DNA from: Leucogyrophana mollusca
Taxonomy: Eukaryota > Basidiomycota > Agaricomycetes > Boletales
Reading direction: 5' to 3'
NCBI GenBank assembly: GCA_021014945.1
Contig: MU266343.1
Location: 1-64,000 of the forward strand
DNA: 64,000 bases
Shown: positions 1 through 12,020 of the stretch, piece after piece
How positions within the stretch are numbered: position 1 is the stretch's first letter
Layout: the number at the start of each line of letters is the position of its first letter
Notes under the pieces: model-generated
What the model was told of the DNA's origin: nothing
Databases searched by the model: none
What the model saw: only the letters and a program-made list of their open reading frames with translations
Position numbers and translations under genes: made by a program

Positions 1-312
1 TGAGGTATTTGAAGTCTACGGCACCAGATTCCCAACCTACCAACTCAGCCAGCTCACCGGCACCTTTAGAGGCTACAATCTGTCGTGGTCTCGGCAAACT
101 CGCGAGAATCCATCCTCAAATGCTTGAAGTTCGACATTTTATCTCCAGCCAATCAGAACAATACGTTCTATTTGCCATTGCTTGGTACTGTCCTGGGAAA
201 TGCCATCCGCCACTGTGGCGGACATGGCGGAGCCATGAATGGCGATGTGGGAAGCCAGCGGCATGCCACTGGCTCTTCAAACACTGGTAAACATGTAGCT
301 AGGTGTGCTTCG
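1..312. other. Flank of the transposon, no recognisable gene
   Basis: Small overlapping open frames are present on the plus strand (9-290 and 85-342), but neither has a recognisable motif and the second runs into the transposon end at 316. I see no RNA gene. This stretch could be the end of a gene lying upstream of the window. Confidence 0.4.
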
Positions 313-315
313 ATT

Positions 316-350
316 CACTGTGGGAAGTTAAGTCAGTTATAATCAGTGCC
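316..350 (+). repeat. Left terminal inverted repeat of the CACTA element
   Basis: The first 13 bases, CACTGTGGGAAGT, are identical to the inverse of the right end. The similarity continues, with six mismatches, to the TAATCAGTG block at 340-348. Confidence 0.85.
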
Positions 351-500
351 CAGAGCACTTCTATTCAGTGACAGATGTAGTGAAAATCAGTGACTTTGCT
401 CTTATAATCAGTGCTTGTTGTTGTCACTGATGTGCTCATTTTTTTCACTTAAAATCAGCGCTTCGAGCACTGGATATGAATGCCCAAGTCACTAATTTTT
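341..500. repeat. Left subterminal array of TCAGTGA/TCACTGA motifs
   Basis: About seven copies or near-copies of ATCAGTG(A/C), TTCAGTGA and GTCACTGA lie within 160 bp, in both orientations. In CACTA elements such subterminal repeats are the binding sites for the transposase accessory protein. Their role here is inferred from position and density. Confidence 0.7.
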
Positions 501-1419
501 AGTTGCTTGAAATCTATAGGAATTGCTTGATGATTGGTACAGATGCTCGTATATGAGCATGAACAATAATGGTATTGTGTATGGATACTCCGAACATGTA
601 TAGTAACCCTACCAGTAGCAAAAGTATGTACGCTTCTCGGCTGACGGTGAACCGCACTCCAGTGCGCAAGACCGCTTGGGCTTACATGTGACACGACTGA
701 CCTATCGCTGGCAGTTCGCCCAGATGCGTGAGGACTCGTGACCACTATAGGAGAATGGAGGACTCAAATGAATGGGGGTAGAACTGAAGTCTACCGGTCA
801 GTGTGGCTGATTTCCAAAACACGATGTCAAGTAACTTATCTTTGCAGAGACGGGTGTCGATCGGTCGGCGTCCTAAGAAGCGCATGGTTAGGTGGCTCGT
901 TCAGGATCGAAGGACTAACTGACCACCAGTTTGCTCGTGGCTTGATGGAGCGTAAGACTGGCTTCTATTTGATGTATGTGTGTGGGTTGAGCTATTAGCC
1001 TGACATGTAACATGTTGGACACGAATAGCGACATAGCAATAACCGCCTACCTGTTTGGCATTCATCTGAAACGGCTCACACGCAGTTCTTCTGCAGAGTC
1101 GTCATGGGCCTGATAGAAAGCTGCAAAATGGTTTTTTTTACCTTTAAGTATACGGTTTCTGGCGATTTGCTTGTTTGCTCGCATTTTCTTGCTGCGGTAA
1201 TGGGCATAAAGGAGTGTGGATCATGGTGGTACGAAGGAAAGAGTCGAGTTTTCGGAGTTTAAAAAAGACGCGTCAATGACGTCGCGTCATCGCATCAGTC
1301 ACGTGACTATTGATATTTGCATGTTTATTACTACCTGCAAGTCCATTTTCTCGTTCTCTGTCACATTGATATATTGTCTTTACATCACTATGTACAGCAT
1401 TATAGAGTTTCCCGGACCA

Positions 1420-1588
1420 GTCACTGAATAATAGTGGGTATAGTTGTCGGGTACTGAAAATCAGCGACACCCAAATGCTGGTCACTCAAATTCAGTGACA
1501 ACAGCCCGTCACTGAATTTACGTGACCGCCGATTCAGTGTCAGAGTCACTGATTCTGATACTATCAGTGACCGCGTCACTGATTACAA
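1420..1588. repeat. Right subterminal array of TCAGTGA/TCACTGA motifs
   Basis: GTCACTGA, TTCAGTGA, ATCAGTGA and ATCAGCGA copies recur roughly every 15-25 bp, often as head-to-head pairs. They match the motif of the left array, so the two ends belong to one element. Confidence 0.7.
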
Positions 1589-1609
1589 GTGGTTTTACTT
1601 CCCACAGTG
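1575..1609 (-). repeat. Right terminal inverted repeat of the CACTA element
   Basis: Read on the minus strand this begins CACTGTGGGAAGT and continues into TAATCAGTG, matching the left end. The flanking ATT at 1610-1612 duplicates the ATT at 313-315. Confidence 0.85.
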
Positions 1610-1612
1610 ATT

Positions 1613-2172
1613 TGTATACTTACGCGTATGCTGAAAGCAATCGTACAGTGTATGGACATCCCAGTTTCCAAATTTCACAGTAGTGGATCGTTGAGCGTTG
1701 TAGGTGGGGGAAAATCTTCATATGACCAGAACGCAAACGAGAGGGAGGCATGGTAACCACATGAGACCAGGTGAAGGGTATGAGTATACGGGGCAGGCAT
1801 ATGAACATAGCAGACGAAAAAAAAACTCCTGGTGCACGTCACACGAGTCGGGAAGGCAGCGAAGGTACTTGGCGGCATATTCATGTCGACGCGCAAGATC
1901 GCGCAGATCGTTGTAGAATCTTGTTCGCCTAGAAAGCAAACTTGAGGCTTGAAGCTAGTCCATCGGCATTCTGGGAGACGAAAGAAATCATCAGGGGGTC
2001 CCTCAGCCACCAGTGTGTCCACGCAAAATGACCCAAGGTCAGGCGGGCTCACTGCGCCTACTGTCGCGAGTATCAGTTGGCTGTGGATTAGTTGCCCCAG
2101 GCGTATGTGTATTCTAAGAGACTGTCTGTATTACTGCATCCTTCCCTGGACCCAACTCAGCTTCTCACCGGC
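1613..2172. other. Spacer between transposon and GH79 gene
   Basis: Several short open frames overlap on both strands (for example 1675-2052 minus), none with a recognisable domain. This is likely the 3' flank of the GH79 gene, which is read from right to left. Confidence 0.4.
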
Positions 2173-4210
2173 TCAGATCAAAACCCCAATGCTGGCTAAG
2201 ACTATCATCCACAGCAACGCGTGCATCGCCTTCACCATTCTGAGCGCCCCAGACGCATACCCCTGCACTCCCGCGATCGTCGAGTTCCCCTCCCAGAACC
2301 CACTCGCCTCGGGACTTCCACCAAAGACCACGAGCGCCGCTCCCGGTCCAGGAACATCCACCTCGCACACTCCCCTGCCACCACAGTCCACGTATAGTGT
2401 ACTCTGCGCCCCCTCAAGGTCGCCGTTCCCCGCAACTCTCTGACCCGCCCATGAGATCTCAGAGCGCTCTTCGACGCTTGGCGCCATCAGTATGCGTATG
2501 GTAATCGAGTCGGTTGTGTTAGGCGGAATAAACGCGAACGTCTGCGTCTGTGAAAGGTCGTAGTTTATGAGCGCTAGCCGCTCGAGCGTGGTCCCGCTCG
2601 CATCAAAGATCGCATAGCCTGCCACAGTGGATATTGGGTCTGTCATTGAATGGCCAATGTCGAGGTCCACTACGATGCTGCCATTGGGTGAGAAGGCCTC
2701 AGAGAGGAACAACGCAGCGTAATACGGGGAACCCGTCCGCCACCCCGCCTGAGTGGATGTTTGCGGTGTTGGAGGATCAAAGAGGTTGTACGTGACTTGA
2801 TATTCACGCGTATGGAGGTACGCCCCATTGATGCCAACAGAAGCAAACTGGAGTCCCGTGTCAACTGCCCACAACGCTGCTGCGAACTGCGGTGGCTGAT
2901 CAGCATTTGAGTCTTCGAAAACGACGTGAAATGGGCCACCGTATCAGATATGTTAGATCCACCACATGAGACGGTATTGTATTCAGTCATGAGGACAGGG
3001 ACGCCTTGCTGCTTCGCTAACTGGACGCCTGTCTGTTGCCACGAAGCAAACGCAGGAACTACGTCGGCATCAGAGGCATCCTGGGAGGCGCTCAAGGACT
3101 AGCTCACCATTAGTATGAGATAGGAAGTATGAGATATTAGTGTTTTGAGGTGTCGGCCCTTGGCAGCTGTAAGTAGGGTAGTGTTGCATAGTGTAGTACT
3201 TGTACGGGTATTCCGTGAGTCCAGCGGAGAATAGATCATCTAGGTTCCTGGGAAGTCCTCAGCTTTATGAACGAGGGATAGCCGCGGTGCTCACCAATCG
3301 CAGCAAACGGAGGGGCCACCAACGATGGGATCGCCTAGGGGCTCTCCAGTAAACGAACTGTTGAGATCGTAAAGCATATGACCGATTTCCGGGATCTGTA
3401 TAAATATCGATTAGCGCACCTAGAAGTGAACTTTAGACCGACGCACGTAGTCCGACATTGTGTAGCCTTGTCGGGTACCATGGCCCGCATATAGATCAGG
3501 CTCCTGTGTAAAGTGCTGAGCACAGCAGTAGGTCAACTCATGTCGGGACATACATTACCAAGGAGCATCGCATCTAACCGATAGCCTAGCATTTCCTTCG
3601 CTGCATTGGCGAGAGTAATCACGTTAGTGTCATGCGCTGGGTCGCGCATGCTCAGCCCTATCATGAACTGCATTTCTCCAACATCATCTGCCATAGCATT
3701 CAGCACATCAAAAAATGTCGGTCCAAAGTCCACTGGGACGTCATTGTAGTAAGCGTTTGGGTCGGTCAGAATGATCATCTGAGTTTGATCTGGGACAAAG
3801 GTGGACCCATCCATGCTGTTACCGCCTATGCGTATGCGTAACGGATGAGTGATGCGTGCACGAAGGTTGGAGAGGTAATTCTGCATAGCATTTGGCATGA
3901 GCATCGGGCTTTCTCCCCCTGCATCGAGTAACGCGACTAAGCTTGTGTGAAGTAGTAAGACAGACGCAAGACACGTACATAGTGTGTCAAACGAGCTGAG
4001 CTCGAATGATATCCCGAGGAAGTTGTCTTGTACGACGTTGGCAAGGGCGCTTGACGGTAGGCTCCTAGGAAAGGTCACATTTACGATATTAGTTTGTGCG
4101 AAAGCAGAGGCAGGCAGCAAACTGAAGCCTAAGCAGGCCAGTGCGCGAAAAATTGCCGGGAGCAAAGATCGTGGTTTGAACGAATGTGGTGAAGAAAGCA
4201 TGGGATGCAT
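2173..4210 (-). CDS. Secreted GH79 family glycosidase (beta-glucuronidase-like), possibly GPI-anchored
   Basis: Glycoside hydrolase family 79 enzymes remove glucuronic acid from arabinogalactan or similar glycans outside the cell. The start at 4210 (or 4201) gives a signal peptide ending near ASAFA. Exon 1 carries the family motifs LGISFELSSFD and RIRIGGNSMDGSTF. A splice from 3503 supplies EPDLYAGHG, so LLGN joins to NEP, the proton-donor Glu. The next exons include IPEIGHMLYDLN and YYTMQHYPTYSC. The exon at 3078-2957 holds MTEYNTVSCGG with the nucleophile Glu. A further splice (SDT to FAAALWAVD) leads into the beta-sandwich C-terminal domain down to 2173. The protein ends in a hydrophobic stretch (HALLWMIVLASIGVLI), which fits a GPI signal. 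At least six exons are needed. An intron near 3980 in exon 1 is probable but its ends are uncertain. Confidence 0.85.
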
Positions 4211-4906
4211 TGCCTTCGCTGGAGAGAACAGGCGACTGAAAAGAAAGGATGATACCTCAGCACTAGCGAAAGAACCCGGTGAGTAAGCGGCGAGCCATGC
4301 CATTGCCAAGATCACGTACAAAAGAAAATCGGACGGAGGAGGTGCTTCGGGGCAGCCCGGTGTCACTTCACCAGCGCCGAGCTGGCAAGTTCATCTAACA
4401 GTTTGCCCGGCTTTGGCACGCTGACTCGGCCCTACCTGACAGCTGACAGGAAGGTCAAGCCCATACGGGCTATGCTGAACGCAGAGTTAGATGGCAGTCG
4501 CACCAATCGTACGCCACTTCGTTCTTCACAGGTGCGCTTGCTCTCGGAATTTTCAGCTCGCGCGGAGGGATCCTCTTATTGAGCCACTCCCTCCCAGCTC
4601 ACTGTGCGTGTCGGCGGTCGCAGCTCCCGAGCCAAGCAGCCTTCCGCGTTGGGAAGGCGCTTAGTCAGCAAACCAGGACCTTCTCCCCGGAAGCCCTTCT
4701 TCATGTTCAATTGCCGCAGGTCAATGAAACGAAGTAGATTGGATAATAACATGTACGTAGGGTATATAGGTGTCCGGGTGATAGAAGTGTCTCCAGTCTA
4801 AATCGGGGATCTTGTGAACGTTGAAGCGAAAATTGTCCAAATTTCGAAACTTAGAGTCTTCGTTCATTTAGCGGTCAGCACCCGCCAGCGGGAGTGATGA
4901 TACAAC
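4211..4906. other. Intergenic: upstream of GH79, downstream of phosphate transporter
   Basis: This should contain the promoter of the GH79 gene (both neighbours are read right to left) and the 3' region of the transporter. I see no conserved coding segment and no convincing promoter element. Confidence 0.4.
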
Positions 4907-7900
4907 TTACCCAATCGCCGTCATGAGAAGGAACCCAACTGTAGCCACTACCTGAGGAAGATAGTTAGGAACCCACTCCAAGAAAACCAGAGACGGGAAT
5001 GACTACCAAAGTAGCGATCATACTAGCTGGTACGCCGTTCTTCAGGAAGTCAATGTTAGATAAGTATAGTTGTCCAAGGTCATCTTCCTGCGTGGCGCTG
5101 AATAGAATTGATACCCCATTAGAGTCGTGGTGAATGATATCCTCGGGACACTTACGCGGTTTGGTTGGGAAACCCCGAGACAGGCATGCCCATCCCACAG
5201 GAACAGATCAGTCCGGTTATGAAAATTAGCAGGTTACCGCGATTCCCGGGCAAGCTTTGCCCTACTTCTTTGGCGATGGGCACGAGCAAAACGCTAGCTA
5301 TAGTATGGCTGATAAACGTAGAAATGATCTGTAACGAAGAGGGAGTCAGACCCATTGAGAAGTAGAGCGAGGTGCATGCACAAACCAATACGATAGGCGA
5401 GAGAACCAGCACCACAGTATACAATGACAGGCCGTCAAGCAGACGATGGATTATCTTGTCCATAGTTACCAGCAAACCACTGGACGTCACGCCCTTCCCA
5501 AGAGCGATACCACCCATCGCTAAAAACACGATCGTCCATGCGAACTGCTCAAAGTCGTCCTACAAGAGCCGGTCAGCCAACCTCTCATACCACCCAGCGA
5601 TCTCACCTTCTTAAGGATTCCTGTGGCGAAGAAGGCGACGACGGGTATGATGGCAATGACACCCATATCTCCAACATACTCCTCAATCTCGTGCTCTACA
5701 CACCACAGTCCGATCGTTGCTAAGCATACAGCTGTTACCCAATATTGTTTTGGCGTGAACGATTCCCTCGTTGGCCGAATGGTCCTGATTTCGATCTCAC
5801 GCTCGCCATCAGGTGATCGCGCAGGGCGGTAGCTCACGAGCAATAAGAGCCATATGAGTAGGATCGAGATTATGGAGACCGGCAGAGCAACAGCAAACCA
5901 TCTTGCCCAATCGAGTGGTGGATCCATATCATGCAGGGCGATAAGGTTCTGTGGCGAAGATATAGGAGAACTCTGGCCTCCAATATTTGCCGCCAATGCA
6001 ATGGCTAGCTAAGCGATGGCGAATCAATCGAGTGACTCGCATGACAAATAGATTGAGAGCTTACGATCAACGCAGGACCAAAGGCGGATCCCGGAGGGAG
6101 TGTCCGTAAAATAGGCTGGTAGAGCACATAGTTAGAATGATGTACGTGATGAAGCATAGGGGACTCGTACCCTTGTCAAGGTGAAGCAAAGGGTAGGAGC
6201 AGCGACGTTGCTGTTCGGTTCGGATTAGGGGCGACCACTGTGTGCACCGAGAAGACCTCACCTGATCCACATACTGGCAAAACAAGAGACACCCATGAAG
6301 GCGAGGAGGACAGCACTTGGTCTTGAACCAGCTAGACTAAGAACCCTTGTAATCAACATTCTGTCGATGTTGGTTTTGCTGAGAGCGGAAGATATCGTGA
6401 AGCCACCGATGAGAAGCATAATTGTAGGCGAAAACATCACAGAAAATATGAACCTGGAGGGGAGTTAGGACCGCCACCCACTACGAGCACACAACGGTCT
6501 AATGACGTACTTGGTTGCCTGAGGTGCACTAAGGCGAGAGTGTTCGTCGTCATCAGATCGAATCACCTTCAACCACACCAGCAACAAGGGGACAAACGTC
6601 GAGGTAACAAATAGCGGTATGGCCTACGTTAACCCACCAACTTTCATAAACGCACATCCTGAGACAGACGCACAACATACCTCAGTAGCCCACATTATCG
6701 TGCTGAACACGAGAACAGCGAAACACCTATTAGCCTCCACACCATCCACGACTTGGACGTTGAGAAGAGAGACAAAGGTTGCTATTGCGACGGCAAGAGA
6801 TACTGTCTTTCGCGTGATTTTGAGCTTGCCCAAGGGAGTCCGGATCTGCGCGAGCCCACTCTCTTCTTCCAGAACAAGTGTTGCACCGAGCAAGGTGTCC
6901 TGCCCGTCAACGGCTCCACGCCGTTCCTGTCCGATCATCTGGCGCCAGACCGTGTTGCGTTCCCAGGCAATGTTCTCCCGCTGATGCAATTTGAGCTGCT
7001 GCAGAGCGGAGGTTTTGTCGCCTCTGGTGACGCATTTGGCGTACATTTCAACTAACTGGCCCACGGAATTGTTCAGCCTCTCTTTGGATTCCTGCGTGAA
7101 AGGCAAGGCATTCTCGACAACGTCGTGCATATAGCAATCTTTGAGCTAAGTAGCTGTAAGTGGGGAGGAGGACTGAGGCATCAACACCACTTACTTCGCT
7201 GTATGTTACTTTATCGTACCTAGATAAAGAAATACGCGATTAACGTTGATACAAGGTAATGATAAAGCTGTCATACTTCTTCAAAATCTTGCGGAAGCCG
7301 GAATGATTAACCTCCACGTACGACTTGAGAGAAGATAAAGATACGTAGAGGTTGGTGATCCTCCGCTTGAAAAGAAGTCGAGCATCCCAAGCATAACTCG
7401 TTTTCGCCGTCCAGACCGTCTCCTCACCCGTAGATGTGATACTATCGCTCATGTTCTTCAGCTTATTGGCAATTACGCGAGTTCGGCCCATTGGCGATTT
7501 GCTAGTGCTGGCTCCCCTCGACACAGAAGAGCGTGGGACGGCGGGGTGTGAGTTGAGCGAGACTATGCTGGCCTCCATATCGGCGTAGCCGCCTTCACTA
7601 GACGACATGCTAAAACGACGGTTTCTAGGCTCCTCTGGTATCGTATCTATCTCGAAATGTCAGCTAAACAGACAATGAAGAGACAACGATCTTACTTGTA
7701 GGATATCGCGACCCGTAGCCAGCCGAACTCGACTTCCGACGTCTTCGCTTGATGGAGGGTCTGGTCTGGTCTCGCCGAACGCCTTCGCCGTAATCTTCGT
7801 CTTCGTCCTCGTCCTCGTCGTCGCCGTCCTCGTCCAGATAATGTTCACCCGCATCGAGACCGGCCTCCTCGTGCTGTGCGATAAGGACCTCCACCTCAGC

Positions 7901-8291
7901 TATCTCGCCCATCAATTCTTTCTCTTGTGACTCGTAAAACAATGATATCTTTTTCAACTCCCGGTCTAGTAAAGGCAGGAAGACAGCGTTGACCGCAGAC
8001 TGGCTGGCATGATCGACTAAGGTGGTCTGTTCGTTCGCTTCCAAATCCCTGTAAGAGTGGTCCATGCCATGTTGCTGCTTTTCCAGCTGATAAACGTATT
8101 TCTTCAGAGCGTCGTAGCTAGTGGTTATATCAGTATCTGAGTTTGCAAACTGTTCTTCTGCTAGACATACGCGATGTACTCGTCCCACCACTCCGCAACA
8201 GCGTTGAACCTCAGGGAAGAGCTTCACAGATGCACGCTAAGTTAACCTCTAACGCAAGGCACACATGGCTGTAACCTTACCTGAACCTCAT
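4907..8291 (-). CDS. PHO90-like: SPX-SLC13 low-affinity phosphate transporter (PHO87/PHO90/PHO91 type)
   Basis: Plasma- or vacuolar-membrane phosphate permease of the divalent anion symporter family, with an N-terminal SPX domain that senses inositol pyrophosphates. The start at 8291 is fixed by splicing: an 11-nt exon (8291-8281), a 59-bp intron, then exon 2 from 8221 gives MRFSSSLRFNAVAEWWDEYI. The next exon reads YDALKKYVYQLEKQQ. An acidic DEDEDEDED stretch (about 7800-7850) and LKSYVEVNHSGFRKILKKYD complete the SPX domain. The permease part runs from about 7130 leftward, with membrane segments and the signatures FISHTIASVLLVPIAKEVG and GMGMPVSGFPNQTA near 5170-5320. It continues through LYLSNIDFLKNGVPASM to a last exon ending LLMTAIG and TAA at 4909-4907. 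All breaks are explained by short introns. Which of the three yeast paralogues it matches best cannot be decided here. Confidence 0.9.
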
Positions 8292-10025
8292 TGTAAGTCC
8301 TTCTAAAAAACAAAGTTCGGAATAATTGGAACGCCCCAAGGACCGCAAAGGGATGGCCTCCGAGACCACAATACCGGAAAGGCGGGGAGACTGAATCCTA
8401 TTAATCCAAGCAGCGATTGTCCGGGTCTATCTGATACAACTAGACTAGGTGGCGGGGGGGCTTACTTGGATGAAAGAAGGTCCCTTGGAGTTTACACCCC
8501 CACCTCACTCGAAGTCGAACGTGGATGGCGGTTGGTGACAGGTCGCCCGATTTTGGTTATGTGGCGGTGCTAGAAGCTCAGGAGACGTTCGTTTCAACCT
8601 CCGTCGTGGTTTGCGATAGAGTTCAAGTCGATTTTTACTTCCAGTTATTTCTGCAGTTTGGCGCCCGAGATGGTTTTGAATCAACACAAGTAATAGACGC
8701 TCGCTGAATTGGTTGCATCGGTGGAGCTACTTTTTGACGTCACCATGCCTTCTATCGTTATTCTTGGTCCCCGTGTCCACCAGCACACTAACTTTCGCAC
8801 CGTCAGACAGATTCAGTCCGTGTATTCATGACATGATCAAACATCAGGGGATTGCCCTTCTCGTGCGCGGTTAGTTTCCCTCCTGTCTATGTCTATGGGT
8901 GAGGTTCTCAGTGAGTTTACACAGGTAAAGATCCCGCAATCAAGAATCACCCACCGGAGCGAACCTATCACACAAATGGCTGGGCGTCCTGCAATGTCAC
9001 CGCCCTCGAGAACTGGTTCAGCATTGCCCGAACGGATATACAAATTCTCTTACCATGTATGGTACCAACCAAAGCCAGTATTTGGGTCAGCCGCCCCTTA
9101 ATCAACCTCCGTCCGCTGAAAGCAGTAGTCTCTGGTCACCTGCTTCGACAAGGTTCGTGAAACAACGTTCACAAAGTGCCGTACCTGAAATATTCCAGGC
9201 GGCGCGACCGCGTTATATTCTTCCTGTTGATAACGGCGACAGTTGAGCCTGATGTCAATTCGATCGTCTTGTGAAAAAAGAATACCCCAAGCGACCCCTC
9301 GTTTCTTCGGCGGCCATTGATTAGTATGTGCGTGCTACACATTCCAGCCTTCATCTTTCCAAGTCAAGGGTCTCCAGTACTCCGGTAACGTTCCGGCCGG
9401 CGTCAGGTCCTCCTCTTGACAACCCGGTGACCTGATCCACAGCGGCGACGAGCTCGGAGGCTGACATGCTGGCTTTATGTCGACCGTGTCCGTCATCACC
9501 AAGCGTTCTAAATTTCTTCGAATCTTGCGGCGCTTCGGGACATCAGATTGCCTCGTTTGGTCGAAAATACTCATGATCGACTGGATGGTCGTGGAGAAAA
9601 CACTATTGGAAGTATTCCACCTGGTCTTAGAACACCTTCGACCTCGTGGTTCGATTTTCTCCCGTTGTCAGTCTCCGCAGGAGTCCTCGATTTCCGTGGA
9701 TGAATGCAGTAAATGTGCGCCATCAGAACCAATGATCTCCATACCACAAAAAACATGGTTCTGATGTGTAGGGAGTCCCGTGATGGGGTTTCAAGAATGT
9801 ATTTCACCATCGTCGGCAGCACGGAGGGTGAAACCCATTAACTACTCTGTATACTACAATAACAAAACATGCACGAAAACAGGCTCGACGCTGAAGTAAC
9901 AAGAGGAGAGATTATACATGAAACTCAAGTATGTATCCAGGGATTATTGCCGACAGCGTGGTAGAACGTGAATGTGAGCGGTGGCAAAGATAAGAAAAAC
10001 AATACAAATGCGGGAAAGTCGGATT
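8292..10025. other. Intergenic with unidentified open frames
   Basis: This spans the phosphate transporter promoter (right of 8291) and the 3' flank of the APSES gene. Minus-strand open frames at 9571-9822, 9335-9574 and 9169-9354 could be exons of one unknown gene (segments such as LTWKDEGWNV and RRLEYFRYGTL), but no family is recognisable and the joins cannot be verified. Confidence 0.3.
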
Positions 10026-12020
10026 CTACCACGGCCTAATGGGCCGCATAGAAGAATCAGTGTCGCTGTCATCCTCCTTGCTACAGGAGTGACGGCATGC
10101 TGAAAGTCGTGGATCTGTTCCGGTGGATAGGGTATTCCCGGACTTTCGACCGAGGCCTCGGTGGTCAGGAGCTGATGGCATTTGCGAGGCGTGGTAACCT
10201 GCATGTGGTCGCCGGTCGTGCTCATTTGGCATCGAGGTTGCGGCTCTGTCCCTAGCTGAAGGTATGTCGGTAGAACGTGGAGTGGTTGGCGATACGGGGG
10301 AAGCACCACCGGTGGAGCTACCGTCATGAGACGAATGGAAGCTAGGGCTGAGTTCCGGAGAAGCAGACATGAATGCAGAAGAGCTATTCGCGCGCAAATG
10401 CTGTCGATCGCCGTAAGATGATCGAGCAGTGCCAGCCACGCTCTGGGGCCACGAGTTTGGGGCTGGATGGGTCTCTGCCACTCTGACGCACATGATGAGC
10501 ACAGGAGTAAATTGGGTGGGAAGATTTCCTCACCTATGGTACGACGCCGACATCGATCTCTGCCTGGCCCAGCGGTAATCTGCTGCGGAGGCTCCTTCTG
10601 GTTTCACCTCGTCATCCATTTTCAAACGTTGCAAAACAGCTGCAGAGTCATGGGATGAAATTCCTCGGAGATCCTCCAGTGCAGATATTGGAGGTAGAGC
10701 GTAAGATGAATGACTCGAGGCTCGGGGCTGAGTTAGCGGTTGTATTGGAGGCAAAACAATTTGATCGCCTGGAAGCCGACCGTGGCGGTCGGGATCGAAT
10801 TCAGGCTCGTGAAGGGAGATGGAGGGGATGTCGAGTGAAAGGGAATCAGTTGTCGATAAAGAAGTCTTTCGCGGGGCTGCAGACGAGGCGGATCCAGGAT
10901 AAGGAGAGTATCGCGACCGCGAACGCTCCCGGATAAGAGGGGAGCTCGAGGACGTACTTGGTGCCGTCAGGTGGCCATGTGGCAATGGCGGGCTAGCATG
11001 CAACGTATCCCCATGATGAGCGGCACGGTAAGGGTGCGCGTACGAAGGACCATCCCTGAACATCATTGGTGAAGGTGGCATTGGCTGCGCAGCGGTCATT
11101 GAATTGTGCTGGGCTCCCGATCCAGTAATCGGAGGGGCACTAGACCAGGAAGGCTGCGCAGAAGCAGTTGGGACCGGAGCTACGGATTGAGTAGTCCGCC
11201 GGGCCCTGCGTCGACCAGTGGTTGTGTTGACAACCTGACCGTACCCTGGCTGGTCGGGTGACAGACATGTTCCGGGGAACGTGGGCCTGCGGTTCAAAAA
11301 AAATAAGACACTACTGCGCCGAACAGAAAACAGACGGACTGACCCAAATAGTGGCACCAAATCGTCCCGGATTGGCCAAGCAACTCTATGGAGTTATGAA
11401 AAGCTGTTCTGGTTCATGAGAAAAAAGGCTCTGACTAACCGACGCGACAGGCGGAGGGCAACCTGAGGGCAGTATAAGGCGAGGCTCTGAATGGGCAGAG
11501 TATGGATAACGAGCTTACTTCGTAAGGCATCCATGTGCCTTGTATCTTGAGATAGCCTCCCCGCACACGGCGGATTACGGGCGCCAAATCGGGCTGAGAA
11601 TCGATCATCTTCACAATGTCGGCTACACCGACCAGCAGCATTAAATGGGGGACGGTGGTGTAAGAAGGTCATCAATCTACCTTTCGAATTGCCGAGGGCT
11701 GTAATCAAAGATCAGTGGCTGAGATACTGTTGAGAAGGAGACCGAACGGACGCACCTTTCCAGATCCCAGTCCACAAAATGTACCCGTCATCGATGTCCA
11801 TCATGATCCATTGGCCATTAAGTGGATACTCGTAGACAGGTCTAGAAAGCAGAATTGGATTTCGGACTGGATCGACTACGGGGTGCGCTCACATGTAACC
11901 TCTGGGATCATTGCTGGTAATGTATCGGCCTTTTGTGACTTGATGATTTGGGCTCGCATATGGGCGAAAGCGAGGGCCATTGCCAGTTGACGGCGATGAA
12001 GGCATAGGGTCCTTGCACAT
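10026..12020 (-). CDS. APSES-domain transcription factor (KilA-N DNA-binding fold, Xbp1/StuA class)
   Basis: Fungal DNA-binding regulator of development and cell cycle. Predicted splices restore the APSES domain in order: GRYITSNDPRGY, then IPVYEYPLNGQWIMMDIDD and GYILWTGIWK, then ALGNSK, then ADIVKMIDSQPDLAPVIRR with VRGGYLKIQGTWMPYE, then VALRLSRRVAWPIRDDLVPL and FGPTFPGTCLSPDQPGYGQVV. Each junction has GT-AG ends and the phase works. The domain is N-terminal. After it comes a long low-complexity Ser/Pro-rich region (11220-10530), rich in phosphorylatable residues, and a final exon ending at 10026. The start is MCKDPMPSSPS at 12020, the first ATG after an in-frame stop, or the second ATG at 12005. 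An upstream non-coding or coding exon cannot be excluded. Confidence 0.87.

Larger units (their letters stand above)
316..1609. mobile_element. Non-autonomous CACTA (EnSpm)-type DNA transposon, 1294 bp
   Basis: The element starts CACTGTGGGAAGT at 316 and ends with the exact inverse at 1609. The outermost 35 bp of each end pair at 29 of 35 positions. It is flanked on both sides by ATT (313-315 and 1610-1612), a 3-bp target duplication. A terminus beginning CACT(A/G), a 3-bp duplication and subterminal arrays of a short motif are hallmarks of the CACTA/EnSpm superfamily. The interior holds only short open frames (for example 738-998 and 1216-1431) with no transposase motif, so it must be mobilised in trans, if at all. 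Superfamily assignment rests on structure only. Confidence 0.8.
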
